Assembly (NCBI GenBank): GCA_023853785.1
Contig: JAJIRX010000602.1
Span: 186,001 to 250,000 of the forward strand
Length of the DNA stretch: 64,000 nt
From: Psilocybe azurescens
Lineage: Eukaryota; Basidiomycota; Agaricomycetes; Agaricales; Agrocybaceae
Reading direction: 5' to 3'
This document shows positions 36,278 to 48,514 of the stretch, piece after piece (position 1 is the first letter of the stretch; each line of letters starts with the position of its first letter). Under the pieces are notes generated by a model. The model was not told where the DNA came from and searched no databases. It was given only the letters and a program-made list of their open reading frames with translations. The translations under genes and the position numbers were made by a program.

Positions 36278-39200
36278 TTAACTGTGCAGAGGAACACCGC
36301 AGGGCAATTTGAACGTCCGCAGTTGGAATTCCAGCATCCCAGACAAAAGCAGCAAGTCTAACAAAATTTCCAATATAAGCACAGAGCGTGTAAGTGATCT
36401 ATAAGACAGTATGTAAGTAAGACCACCACCACCACCACCGCCTGTGACAACAACATCCACCCTCCTCGGGTCCACTCCAGCCTCCGCACTATGCTCCAGC
36501 ACTACCGGCGCAACCCATACACCGTCTCCCTATGCGCGTACGTGCTCACGCGCTGCCTCAGCTCCTGTAGCCGCGTGATCTCGAGCGGCATCAGCCCAGC
36601 GCTGTCTTCGGTGTTAAGCAGGTCTGCTTGTAGTGTCGATGAGGAATTCGTGCAAAAGAACGCCTGACAGCGCAATGCAGAGGCGTCTGCCCATCCACAT
36701 CGCGCATATGGAGGAAACCCGCTATCGCTATCGGCGATAAATAGTCAAGAATCGCTCTAACCACGTCGATATGTCCCTTCCTTCACCGCTAGATGTGAAG
36801 GCTGTAGTGGAACACAAAAGGATTGTTAGCCTGTGACATACGCAATTGAAAGTTTCGATACAAGACAAGGTAGCTTACAGTGGTGAACCGGCCCTTGGAT
36901 TACTGTTTCAGCAGCCTTTCATTAATCTCCCTCGGCAGCTTCAGCAGGAAATGCTCCAACAGCATTTTGTTGTTTCCGTCACATATGTAATGGTAGATAT
37001 TCCATCTGAATGCGAGAACGTCAGACGTCGAGAATAAGGTTTTTATCGACGAACGAACCCTCTGTTAGAATCCCGCTCCTCCGGAGAAAGGTTCCTCGAT
37101 AGGAGATGATCGATGATTTGATCTTGATATTACAGCCGTTCTGCGCAGCAAATAATAGCATGTTGATACCGACAAATTTGATTCTACATAAAAAGAAAGC
37201 ATATTCAATAAAATTCCAGAAGAGGCATTATCATAAGAAGAAAACTAACTTTGTGCTCAACGCTTGAGCCATCAGACCTAGCTTCACCCTTTCCAGCAGT
37301 TCTATCATCTCGACATCGTTTCCGACCATTACAGCGACGAGCGGAGATTCGACTAGAGAGTTGACCGTCCAACCCAACAACACCGCCAACCGGCCCTCAG
37401 CATCATCCATCGACAGCGAGTTAGAAGCCTCTGCTCCTCTGCCATCGAACAAAACTCGCTTGGTCCATCGCGCCTTCTCATCTCCACGTGTAGCAATTGA
37501 AGTGGAGTAAGCCTTGTATGAGGTAAACGGTCTGTCCGACCCGATGTACTTAACAACGGCCTTCGCACCCAGTCCAATTGCCTTCCACAAAAGCGGAACC
37601 GCCTTTGTCTCCTGGCCCGCATCAGGTGCTACGTCAGGGTCATTCTTCTGCGCCAAATCTATGCGTTTCTTCCCGTGCACGTTTAGACCCAGGTACATCT
37701 TGTTCGCGTCATCAATGGCGACCGCTGATTCTTCTCCTGTCTTGACGCTGTTCTTCTTAACCAATGCAGTGTCCAGACCTTCACCCGTCCTGTGTATATA
37801 CTCGTCCAGAATGTCCACTTGGTCATGAAGGAGGATTGTGACTAGAATATCGCCCTGGTAGTGAAGGAGCGCATCCGCCGAAGTTGTTTGTATTGATAGC
37901 GCAAGGGACTGGTATAGATCGGCGATGTGCACAACGCGTCCAAATCGTGCTCCCGACTGCCTTGCCCAACGGTAGGGCCAATCCTACTTTCGGCCCGTGC
38001 CATTCATCGCTTCCAGCCGATTTCGCCCACCTCACGGCAACCTCCTGCATCGTCCTGGGGTGTGGTTGAGTAGCGATGTCAACAAACTTGATCTCTTGTT
38101 GCTCAACGGTCATATCTGAATCATCCGATCCGCAACTTTCATTATCAGAATGATCGTCTTGAAAATACAGACGAGTGAGTATGTGTTGGGCCAGAACACA
38201 ATAAATGAAGCTTACCTAAATGTATATCGAGGTCACACTTAATCTCGTCTTTCTTGTCAGCCGGATGATATTGAGCTGTGGCTATTGCAAGAACAAGCTT
38301 TGCTGTGGACCAACGGCAGCCTGCGATCGCGGCAGAGAGCGGTGTATGTCCTACACATTGCACCATCAGCTATCCGATTTTATATAGATGCGCCATGAAG
38401 AGACAAACCATTTAGGTCATACTGGGACATAGATGTATCTACCTGCCGGATTGATATATTTACTGGACTTGGTCCCCCTCCACCTTATCCTTCAGCTGGT
38501 AAACACATTTTTTCGATTGTATCGTTGTCTCCTGTATAACACGCCTCGAACAGCTCGTCATAAACGCTAATCAAATGTTGGGCCACAGCCTGGCGATCGT
38601 GGACAAAGTCCTCTGTCAACAGTACGTAGGTCGATTCGGATGACATCCTTCCAGGAGCCTTGGCTTTGAGCACCACTCGCCTCCGCATGACTCCGACCAT
38701 ACCAAAATGATTACTGACAGCGATATTTCCGTCAATTGTTGCCTCAGTTTCGATTGTAGGATACACCTCGGTCCAGCCTTTGGCACCTTTAGCTTCGAGG
38801 ATGGTTTGTATTTCGACGAAAAAGTCCTTGAAGTCTTCCATATGTTCCAGATTTTCCTTGTTGCTTCTAGCCATTTGACGTTCATCGATCATCCTCTGAT
38901 CTTTCCCATTTCGGTTGGATCCTGACTCGTAGTATTTCTTGCAAAATCCTTAGCCCTTGTCCTCGTCTTCTTCATCGCGCTCAGCTATACGACTGTCTCC
39001 TGCGGTATGCGCAGGCTTTCGAAAAGGCTTCTTATCTTGGATGTTTTTAATCTGCTTTTCAAGCGAATGTACTGCCTTGTCCACCCACTCCTTGATCGTT
39101 CGCCTATGGGATACATCGGAATAGCTGCCCGACGATTCCAAAAGCCCGAAATTGATTGAAGCATTGAGGCTGATGAGAAACTTGCTCAAATCGTCATGAT

Positions 39201-42045
39201 TTTTCAGAGCGACCTCCAAGGACTGGTAGGCCGAACTGAACGTAATTGGTAACATGAATACCACCATACGTATTAAGTTGACTGACTATGTTCCGTGAGC
39301 TGTGTTCCACATCAAGATTAGTTGAAGAAGGAAGGAGTCGAATAAGTGCAGACACGTACGCGGCTCCTTGGGCCCGACTAGTGTCTCTTTCGTCGAGGTC
39401 TAATTTTGCGCCGTGGGCCAGGAGAAGTGCAACAATTCCGTAGTGTTTCCTGCTTATTGCCGTCGCGATAGGGAAGACCACATTTTGATCCTAGAATGCA
39501 GGCAAGTCGATTGCTGTAGCAGCATGTGGGTCGCAACTCAACATTGTCTCTACAGCAGCAGCCACAGCAGCGTGGAAGGTGGTACGCATGAAATTATTCG
39601 CAGTCGAAGACGTAGCTCCTGCAGTGAATAAACATTCTGCCACTCTACAGGCCTCGTCTTCGTCTTCCCTGAGTATGGCATGCACAAGGGACGCAATGGT
39701 GTTTGATCATTGGTAGCCTTTGAGGCCAGCTTAACATCTGCTCTACGAGTGAGGAGAGCTTCAACAGCGGGGAAGGATGCAAACAAAATCGAATAGGAGA
39801 GCGTAGAGAATCCGAAATTCCAGTCGAAAATCATTGATCTTAATAATGTCGGGTTGGTCGTTTGCCTCGAGATCGTCCTGTGCAGTTTGCTCAGCCTCCT
39901 TGTCGGCTTTAGATTTCTTCTCGGTTTCATTTTTATCTTCATCCCCTCTCCACCTCCATACTCGTCCTCGTATTCAACATCATCATTGTCGTCCTCGCCC
40001 TGGTCTTCATCGTCATCATCTTCCTGATCTGAATCGAACATAACAACATCTTCGTCATCGTGACAGCTCCAATCGTCTTCCGAAGATCGCCGTTCCACAT
40101 TGTCCCGAAAATCCATAGCATTCTGATCCTCCTCCTTCGGATTCTTGTTTTCTGCCTCTTCGACATTCTGGGCACTCTTCTCAACCAACTCGCGGATAGC
40201 TTCAACTTGGTCAAACTGAGCAGCACGATGGAGAGGTGCTCTGCCATCAGCCATTGGTGCTGTGATTCTCGAGCCTGCGTCAATGAGGTCCAGAGCTATA
40301 TCGGTCGCCTTGGAGAAGATTGCAACCTGTAGAGATGTACGACCGACATGGTCGCGTTGGTTGACATCGAGGCTCTCAGAAAGAAGCCTTTGTACTTTGG
40401 CTCTGTCGTGCGCCGCGATTGCCGTGAAGAGTTCTTGCACTAAATTGATATAGACTTGTTCGCTCCATTCGTTAATATCGATGGGTTTGGAACTACCAGT
40501 GATGCTTTGCCGGCCAGGGTTCTTTTCGATGAATCTATTGATGTTCATTAAACATTTGAAGTATTTATTCCAATAGAAACAGAAACGCACTGAATTCGGC
40601 CGCGGATATATGCCTCATCCTCTTCCGTCTCTAATTTCTTTTCATCATCGATCTATGGGCTTAGGACAGTTCTATGCCTCCGTCAGGATATATATAAGGG
40701 CACAATCATGACAGCTACACACCTCGCAAGAGTCTTCCGTACATTCTTCAACTGTGCCGAAGAAACCATGATGACGATGCAATCGCCGACCTTTGTTCTT
40801 GCGGTTCAAAGTGGCTATTAAAAATAACAACTTAATAACCCTCACGACGACGAAAGTTGAGTATGATTACAATTCATTCCAAGGTCCTGCAGTCATCTTG
40901 TAAGCATGAAGTTCGCAGTAAGAGGGAAGCCTGGGTGTATACCGTTTGGTAAACCAACTTGTCAGATTCTTCGAGCATTCCAGCCGGGCCTATACGGGAG
41001 ATGGAGTGAAGCGACGTCGTAATCATTCATCTCAATTGTCCCAGAATCCTTTTCGTCCTTAAGATCTCCATTATGCCTTTGGCGCGTACGCCTATTGCGT
41101 TTCTGGCTTAGGGCATTTGCAAAAATACGTCCTCGGAGCTGCCGCCTGCCTTCCAGAAAAGTCTTCCGCATATTTTCATCAGCGAGTTTTTCTAATGCGA
41201 GCAGGCGTACGAGACCTTCCATTCTCGCCATAGAGCGCTCGTAGACCTGTGTATACCCTGCGTCAGCAACTGGGTCGGGTAGAAACAATTGTAACGGCCG
41301 CACTGTAGGGTCGATATTCGAACGCTCGAGGGTTGGAACATAGATCTCGAAAGACCTTTGAGAATACTTGGCCAGTCTGACTTCATACGAGAGGGGATCG
41401 ACGAGTCGTGCCGACTGTATTGGATTGGCGCATCATGGCCATAACGACGCGAGGGTTCGCCCATACTCGATTGCTTGATTGGCGGTAAAGAAATGCGTGT
41501 ATATTCGGGTAAGAAGATTATTTGCCATCATATGCACAGCACGGGCACAGAGCCTCGAACAGCTTCGTATATCTCCTTGATTTTGACCTCTGCCTGTAAT
41601 GAAGTGTTAAAAAAACAAGACATGTGGAACAGAAAATGTCGAGTACCTGGTCTGGAGTACCCCACAAGAAAAGATCGACATCTGAAGTCGGGTACGCGTT
41701 CGAATGGTAGTACTTTCTGATAGCACGCTTCGAAACCGTATCGCAGTTTGAAAGAGGCGCCCGCGGCAACAACATTGCAATAATGTTCCAATTGACAGGC
41801 TGGTACAATGATCCCTCTGTGAAAATCGCCCAGTTCTTCTTGAATTCTTCAATATCGGCGACTGTGGGTAGCGTCCCTTCAAGTCTCCTGTTGTCGTCGG
41901 TAACTGGAATGACATATTTAACAGAAAGATCCTGTTTCCCTTCAACGACTCGAGTCCTGATGGTCCTGATGGTAGCTGGAGCATCGAACACGTCGACCAG
42001 GTCCGACGTGGGGTTCGGAAAAGACGTGCGTTCTTCTTGTCGGTT
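36278..42045 (-). pseudogene. ANK-NTase protein, array copy 3, full ankyrin part but damaged NTase part
   Basis: The only array copy keeping the long middle region. The N-terminus is cut off: homology starts at ATDKKNARL near 42,045 with a frame slip, then FDAPATIRTIRTRVVEGK and YVIPVTDDNRRLEG. The GGS motif is destroyed (GAS in a shifted frame near 41,770), though SDVDLFLWG remains (about 41,680). About 230 nt encoding VTCIRTKH to FDIDA are deleted near 41,545. Downstream: YERSMARMEGLVRLLALEKL (41,240), an ankyrin region 40,590-39,550 (QRDHVGRTSLQVAIFSKATD, DGRAPLHRAAQFDQVEAIRE, interrupted by a very acidic D/E stretch), VVFPIATAISRKHYGIVALL and LAHGAKLDLDERD (39.4 kb), AKGWTEVYPTIETEATIDGN and VYDELFEACYTGDNDTIEKM (38.8-38.5 kb), RTGEGLDTALVKKNSVKTGE (37.8 kb), and the C-terminal region to 36.3 kb ending with ADLLNTEDSAGLMPLEITRL-type sequence. 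It is the reference for what copies 1 and 2 have lost. Confidence 0.74.
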
Positions 42046-43440
42046 GCTCTACACTGAGAGAGTTATTATATTACAGCTTAAAACAACTGCAATATCTCAT
42101 CCCAGCAGATAGAGTGAGAAATGGACGATGACACAGAGATTGCACAGAGATTGAATTGTGCGTGTTTAGGTACGGAGCACAGACGGTTACGCACTGATGT
42201 CATTGTCATGCGGGGATTCAAATTCTCATTTCGGCTGTGGGTCATGTGCCTTGCAAACACGGCAACTTTGAGCTCCCCTATTTTGTACCACCTTCTGCGG
42301 CGTACATCACCTCTGAAAACCTTCCGGCAATGCCAATTTCCCTTCTGCCTCACTCATATGCCCGAGCGCCTTCCCGAAGTGCTAGTAATGCCAAACTGAA
42401 CTTCACCCGCGGTATTCCACTCCAACTCACCCCACAGAACCAGGCCTTTCTTCCGTCCGGTCCTTTTTTTTCCATGCCAGTCACGTATTATCTGCACTTG
42501 GCCGACGACGAAACGGAAAGGTGACTCGTTTATCCTACTGATTTTTTTTGCTGGTGGTCGCAATTGAATGGGTCTGCTTGAGCAATGAGTCCCAAGCAGC
42601 GTTCTCCCAGTTCAACGACAAATGAATCGCGGCGTCCATGATTATTCGCACCTTTACACGGCGCAGAGGCGGAAAACACATCGAAGCAAGGGGTATGTTT
42701 TGTTACATTAGCCACAGCACTCGTTTTCTAGCTGTTAACTACGTATTCCAGATTACTTCTTTTCTCAAAGGCGCCGCCCGAGGTTTCAGGTCACCACCCA
42801 CTTTCTAACCTTCACTTCCAAAGTTCTCCAGTTTGTATAAGTTGCAAGTCGGAAAAAGGTTCCTTAGAGTCATTTTATTTTCTCCTGGTGCACGCTCAGT
42901 TACGTGCAACCAAGGTGTCAAATGCCTCCATGTTTCACGAAATCTGTATTTTTGTCACTTGACCAGTGAGGTGGGTTGTAGAACGCCAAATTTTGACACT
43001 AATAAGATAAACAGAACACCGCCTGAGACTTTTCTTCGAGGAAGGAATATCTGCTTCTTCGTTGCCTGCCTTCCTCGGAATTATCGACCGATCTCGGGTT
43101 CTGGAACGCAAATAAGTGGTTGTCTAGCTGAATGTTGACCAGATTAATTTCTTGTTCGTTGTGAATCCTTTGGGTATTACTCATGCACGCGCATCGTTGG
43201 GCGTCAGATAGAGGCAGCCCTTGTATAACGAGTGGGTACCGCTAATATGATCTGCTCCTGCCACATTCCTCTGCATCATCAAGCATGAAGTTTTCAAGGC
43301 TTTTATGTCCTTTTATAGTCGCGACGCGTAGCTTGTTCTAATTTCTTCATTGAAGTCGACCACTTTATGTGTCTTGCACTCATAGGAGCAAGTCGCATCT
43401 CATGCAAGCTTATAACCGCGATAGATAAATTTACATATTA
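42046..43440. other. Intergenic region, nothing recognised
   Basis: Short frames occur on both strands (for example 42,121-42,399 plus) but none shows a family motif, a coding-like intron pattern or similarity to the array. The promoter found before ANK-NTase copies 1 and 2 is absent here, in line with the lost 5' end of copy 3. Confidence 0.4.
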
Positions 43441-43890
43441 GTATAAATACGGGTATATATCGTCATTTTTCTATCCAAACTACCTGAACATCCTTTGTCT
43501 CTGGGCATCATGAGCAATTCCGCATCGAACGTGACCTGAATTGAGAACAGTATGATCAGCTTAGTCTCCAAAGGTTTAGGCTTAGACATACCTTCTTCTG
43601 ACGTTTGGCGGAACGCAGAGTGCCGTTGAGGGCCTCCACTGGATATTTCTCAGTTGGCGTTTTCCAGGTAGTTGAAATGGTAGCTTACAAGTGTTCGCCG
43701 TCTCGTTGAATAAAATACCATATGATACGCTGCTATTTCCATCGCCGTTGACTGTGCCATGGTCCTTGATGGCCTCTGCGGTCAACGTTAGTACGAACAG
43801 CGGTCGTTGAAATCACTAAAAGCATGATTACTCTTCAGTACTTCGACCTCATGGGCAGTGTTCACTGTGTAATTGAACTTGCATAAGATA
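43441..43890 (-). CDS. Costars-domain protein (ABRACL/costars family)
   Basis: Small protein of the costars family, which in animals and Dictyostelium influences actin dynamics. Spliced pieces on the minus strand: NTAHEVEVLK, intron ending TTGACCGCAG near 43,780, then AIKDHGTVNGDGNSSVSYGI and LFNETANT, a 49-nt intron (GTAAGC...ATCCAG, about 43,690-43,640), LEALNGTLRSAKRQKK, an intron of about 62 nt starting GTATGT, and VTFDAELLMMPRDKG (43,535 down). This gives the family order: FGVLF-like segment, then EALxGTLxxAKRxKxVTYxGELLL. The start is not settled: the reading frame suggests M-N-T-A-H-E, in which ATG would be split by an intron ending TTACACAG near 43,868. The last few residues are also uncertain. 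Confidence 0.72.
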
Positions 43891-44310
43891 AGAAACATTA
43901 CAAAATTAATAAAGACTCAACTAATAGTAGTATATCTGTTCCAAAACAGTACCCCTTGTGTTGTAGAGTTTTAGATACTGTATGGTCAGAATCAGGAGGT
44001 GTAGATCTCGCTTAGATCAAGGCAGGCTCAATCTGAGCTTGACGTTGTTTGTTTCTGACGGTTATGTTGTCGGCTGGGCGCCGCCACTCAAACTTCAATA
44101 CCCATCCTAATATCTCATCTACAACTCGTACCACCATCCACGCGCGTATCCCCTGATCTTCTTTTTTTTGCAAGGACACACCTTGCAGCGCACATAGGAT
44201 CATATATTTCCACTTCCGGACGCCAAAATCGACCTACAAACCACTACAATTGCGATCTAATATAGTTTACATCAGGCGGGAGGCCTTAGAAGTGCCCGGA
44301 CCCGCGAAGC
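43891..44310. promoter_or_regulatory. Divergent intergenic region, costars / 5-phosphatase
   Basis: About 420 bp between two divergent genes. No clear TATA element or long repeat was found. Confidence 0.4.
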
Positions 44311-47300
44311 ATGGAACCTTCAGACATCGATTCCGAGTCCTTACAGGCTGTCAAGAGTCTCAAGTCCAAGTTTGAAAAGTTGGCGTTGGAGACGAACAGC
44401 ACAAATTACAAGCAGAGCGAACTTTTGGCCGTGAGCACGCCTCCTAGTCCGAGGCCCCGAGCGGCCTCAGGTTCGCATACGAACACACCGGCGGAGGCCA
44501 TTAGTCTGCGGGGCTCTTCGTCTTCATCGGATCTGCGAGCACCGACGAAGAGAGTGCCGCCGCCCCCGCCGCCTTCTCGCAATTCCAAGTTAAATATCCC
44601 GACGGCCTCACCTTCGACGTCCATTTCGCCACTGTTACGCCCCGTTCCGTTACCGCCGGTCAGCAATTCTGCTGGAAAGGAACCCGCACCAGCACCAACC
44701 ATAGCGTCTTTGAAAGCGAGACTGTGCGTGTTACACGCGTTGACCAGTTGTTATTAATTTTTGACATCTTGCCTAGGGTACCTACTCCACCGGGATCACC
44801 TGCCCGGACACACACCCCGACAAAGCCTCTCTTCATATCCTATTCTTCAAGTGGAAACTAAGCCCATACTCCCCCACGCCCGACCTATCTTCCTGCGTCC
44901 CGAAATACAGCCAGTCCGGAGACTATACCACCTTCAAGCACCGCTCACAGCCCGTTTTCAGACGATGAAGGCGAAAACACGGAACCGAGCACGTCTAAAT
45001 TTGTGCCACCTCCCATTCCTCTGCGTCAGCAGCCTTATGCCAATGAAATGGAAATAGAAATAGCGTTGAAGGCGGCTCCATTCGGCAGCTTGGAGCACAC
45101 TTCAGCGACTCCAGCCAGACCTCTTATGACAGTGACGCTAGTCAAGCGCCACCACAAAGGCTATCTCGCATTGCGGTTGTCCCTCCCCACGACCACCACC
45201 TCGGAGTCGACCTTCTGTATCGCCAAACCGGGGAGAACATAGTGTTATTGCTGCTTCGGCGCCCAGTTCAATGTCTCTTAATCCTCCTCCTCCACTTCCC
45301 ATCAGACGAAGTACGGTTGCAACTCAAGATCATCCTGCGGCTGGAACTTTGAACCCGCCGCCCTTGCCGACCCGCTCACAGATATTGCCTCCCAATGTTG
45401 TAGAGATCTCCACCAATGAGCGAAAAGTCTTTGGTTCAAGCAAGCTCCCGCCACCACCCACGCGGACGATTGCGTTAGGCGACAAGCTCCCTCCGCCTCG
45501 CCGCTCATCCACGCCTTCCTCTGACGAAGACTCTGGGGAAGAAGACGAGCCAAAAGCCCAAGCTGTCGATTTGATGCCGAATAGCAGCACCTCTTCGCGA
45601 CGACCGCCGACGCTGGGATTCAGAGATGGATACTCTGAGCCGCGTATCCACGTGCATCCTCATGGCGGATCTGTCGCTCTGTCGGGCTCCCAAGTCGTCG
45701 TGGCTCATGGGCATCACATCAAAATATACGACCTTGCTGTCTCTCAAGAGCCCACCTTCAGTCTGGACACCAAAGCGATTGGAGCGAAAGGAAACAAAAG
45801 TGACGTGCATGGAGTTTCGTCCGACGGCGGCGAAGCTCGATCGAGGATATCTCGTTTGGATTGGGACGAAGGAGGGCCACCTCTTCGAGCTGGACATCCG
45901 CACCGGCCATGCGTGCGGGTCCAAGTACGCTGCGCACATGTACCCCATCACGCATATATTCCGGCACGCGCGCTCGATGATCACGCTCGACGAGGCCGGG
46001 AAGGCGCTCATATTTTCGCCGGACCCGGATAACCAGGAGGACGTCACCCTCCACGCGACGGTGCCGCGCGTGATGAGGACGACGGAGAAGCAGGACTTTG
46101 TGAAGCTGCTGGACGGGAAGCTGTGGACGTCTGCGCGGGTCGAGCACCACGGAACCGCGCCGACGCAGCGGCTGCCGATCATACGGATCTACGACGTGTT
46201 TAACCCGGCGAGCGTAGGCAGATCGCTGATGCCCAGCGAGCATGTTGGGCCGGTGACGTCAGCTACGATTATCCCGAACCAGCCGCGCATGGTGTATGTC
46301 GGGCACGAGGAGGGGTTTATATCGATGTGGGAGTTGGACACGGAGGATGGCTTCCCGCGGTGTGTGGAGGTGATGAAGGTGTCTGTGTCGGATGTGCTAA
46401 GCTTGGAGGGGGTGAATAATCGGCTGTGGGCGGGGAGCAGGAATGGGATGATCTCTGCGTATGATGTGTCGCAGAAGCCCTGGGTGGTGACGAATTGCTG
46501 GAATGCGCACCCTGGGCTGCCGGTGGTCAGGCTGTTGATCAATCATTATGCGATTGTGAATGTGGGAAGGTTGTGTGTTGCTAGTATTGGGCGGGATGAA
46601 CAATTGAGGCTTTGGGATGGGTTATTGGGGTTGGACTGGATCGGTGAGTTTTTCTATTATTGTTATTCATTACCTCTTTTACCCTTGTCTAATTGTTTGC
46701 TTCGCCCTGTTAGACAAAGAACTCGTCAAAACCGAAACATCCTTCAGTGGCTTCCGTGAGCTGACGGTGCTCGTATGTTCGTGGAACTGTGACTCTGCGC
46801 GTCCGGATTCGCTTTCTGGCAATGAGACCAACTTCTCGTTCTTGAACGATGTCCTGCACAGCGTCAGCACCCCGCCGGACGTCATTGCCTTCGGTTTCCA
46901 AGAGGTCATCGACCTTGAAAGCCGGAAGATGGTCGCCAAGAACGTGCTGTTGGGCGGGAAGAAGAAACCGGAAGATGGAGGGCTCTCGGACAAGGTCACA
47001 GGAGCGTATAAGAGATGGTATGATCGTCTGATTCTTGCAGTCAAGGCTGCGATGCCTAGCGACCTCTCGTACTGCGTGGTTCATACGGAGAGTTTGGTTG
47101 GACTGTTTTCGTGCATCTTTGTGAAGAGTTCGCAGAGGACTGCGTTTGATGATGTTGCTGTTACGACTATCAAACGTGGTATGGGCGGGCGGTATGGTAA
47201 TAAGGTGTGTTCATTGGTGACCTTTGCTTTTTTTTTTGAGTATGTACGCTGACGTTCGCCGACGCCTTAGGGAGGTATCGTTGCTCGTTTTGTGGTTGGC

Positions 47301-48036
47301 GATTCGTCTATTTGTTTCATCAATTGCCACCTTGCTGCTGGGCAGAGCGCAGTTCGTAGGCGCAATGCAGATATTGCGGGGATGTTGGAGGACAGAGCAG
47401 TCTTTCCGCCCACGGAGCACGCGCTGGCCTACGTTGGGGGAGGAGACGGGTCGATGGTTCTAGACCACGAATTCGTCATCGTGAGTACCTTTTATTTGAT
47501 TTCGATCGCCAATTGACTGTTGCGCTGATGTCGACTTAATCTCATCTCAAAAGTTGAATGGGGATCTGAACTATCGGATTGACCATCGGAGAGATGCTAT
47601 CATTGCGTCTATTAATGCTGGCGATCTTGCCACTCTCCTGTCGCATGATCAAGCTGCTTCGCGAGATCAAGTTCAACCGTGGGTGCAGACTCCGGGGTTC
47701 ACCGAAGGCAGTCTTACGTTCAATTCGACGTACAAATATGATCCGTACTCGAACGAGTATGACACCTCGGAAAAGCATCGGTCGCCTGCTTGGTGTGACC
47801 GCATCTTATGGCGGACTCGGGTTGCGAATCGCATTCGCCAGCTACATTACCGACGGTATGAGGCCAATGTTTCGGACCATCGACCTATATCTGCGGCTTT
47901 CTCGATTACGGCGAAAACATACGACAAGGAGACGCGAGAGAAAGCCAAAGCTGCGCTGGAGGCAGAATGGATCAACGAGCAGAAGCGCCTGCTGGCAGCT
48001 GTGACTTCTTTCTATGTCAAACAGGCGCTCATTTGA
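44311..48036 (+). CDS. WD40-containing inositol polyphosphate 5-phosphatase
   Basis: Removes the 5-phosphate from inositol lipids or inositol phosphates; acts at membranes. Start MEPSDIDSESLQAVKSLKSK at 44,311. A long Pro-rich low-complexity region (many PPPPPP and LPTR blocks) is followed by a WD40-like propeller (YLVWIGTKEGHLFELDIRTG, MVYVGHEEGFISMWELDTED, NRLWAGSRNGMISAYDVSQK, CVASIGRDEQLRLWDG; 45.6-46.6 kb). An intron joins LDWI to DKELVKTE, leading to the IPPc domain: VCSWNCDSARP, FGFQEVIDLESRK, GGRYGNK joined to GGIVARFVVGD, FINCHLAAGQ, LNGDLNYRID, RSPAWCDRILW and SDHRPISAAF, so catalytic residues are all present. The assembled sequence has an in-frame TAA at 44,859, a slip near 45,040, a missing C in C4 at 45,185-45,188 (VVPPPRPPP expected) and an extra G near 45,790. 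For a single-copy gene these look like sequence errors, or the gene is decaying. Confidence 0.82.
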
Positions 48037-48514
48037 CGAGATGTTTCTTTTCTATCGTTTCTTTTTCTTACTATACCAGTCGACTTTCAACTTTGTTTTT
48101 TCTTCTTTTCTTCTGATTCCCACATACATCCATTATTTTACCCATGATTCAAGCATATCCATCATTTGTACTATCATTTTCATCGGACATACAAACGGCA
48201 TATTGGACTACTCTCCTTTTTTTTTCTTTTACTTGGGCACGCTTTCACCCTGTTGTACCCGCACTCATTCTACTTGGTAGACACACAATCTTGACGTGGT
48301 GAATGAGGCATTTGAGCGACGTTAGACGACGTGGCGGTGGGTTATCCGTGTGAATATGCAATATCCCCTAAACGGGCTGCCGAACATGACTTACTTATCG
48401 TCCTCCGACTTCCACTACCATAACCATCCGCCTTGGCAAAGTAGGCCAAATGCACGATAACTAGAGCGTTATCGTCCTAATCTCCTCTATATCTCTTTCT
48501 TCACCATCACCACC
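48037..48514. other. Intergenic: 3' UTR of 5-phosphatase and MCH1-like promoter
   Basis: T-rich stretches follow the stop at 48,036. CT-rich sequence with CACCATCACCACC immediately precedes the ATG at 48,515. No gene is seen. Confidence 0.4.

Noticed and set aside
42121..42399. 92-codon plus-strand frame
   Set aside because: No family motif, no intron structure, and no conservation elsewhere in the window.
45302..46243. Minus-strand frames opposite the 5-phosphatase gene
   Set aside because: The plus strand carries WD40 and IPPc motifs; minus-strand translations are compositional artefacts of GC-rich codons.
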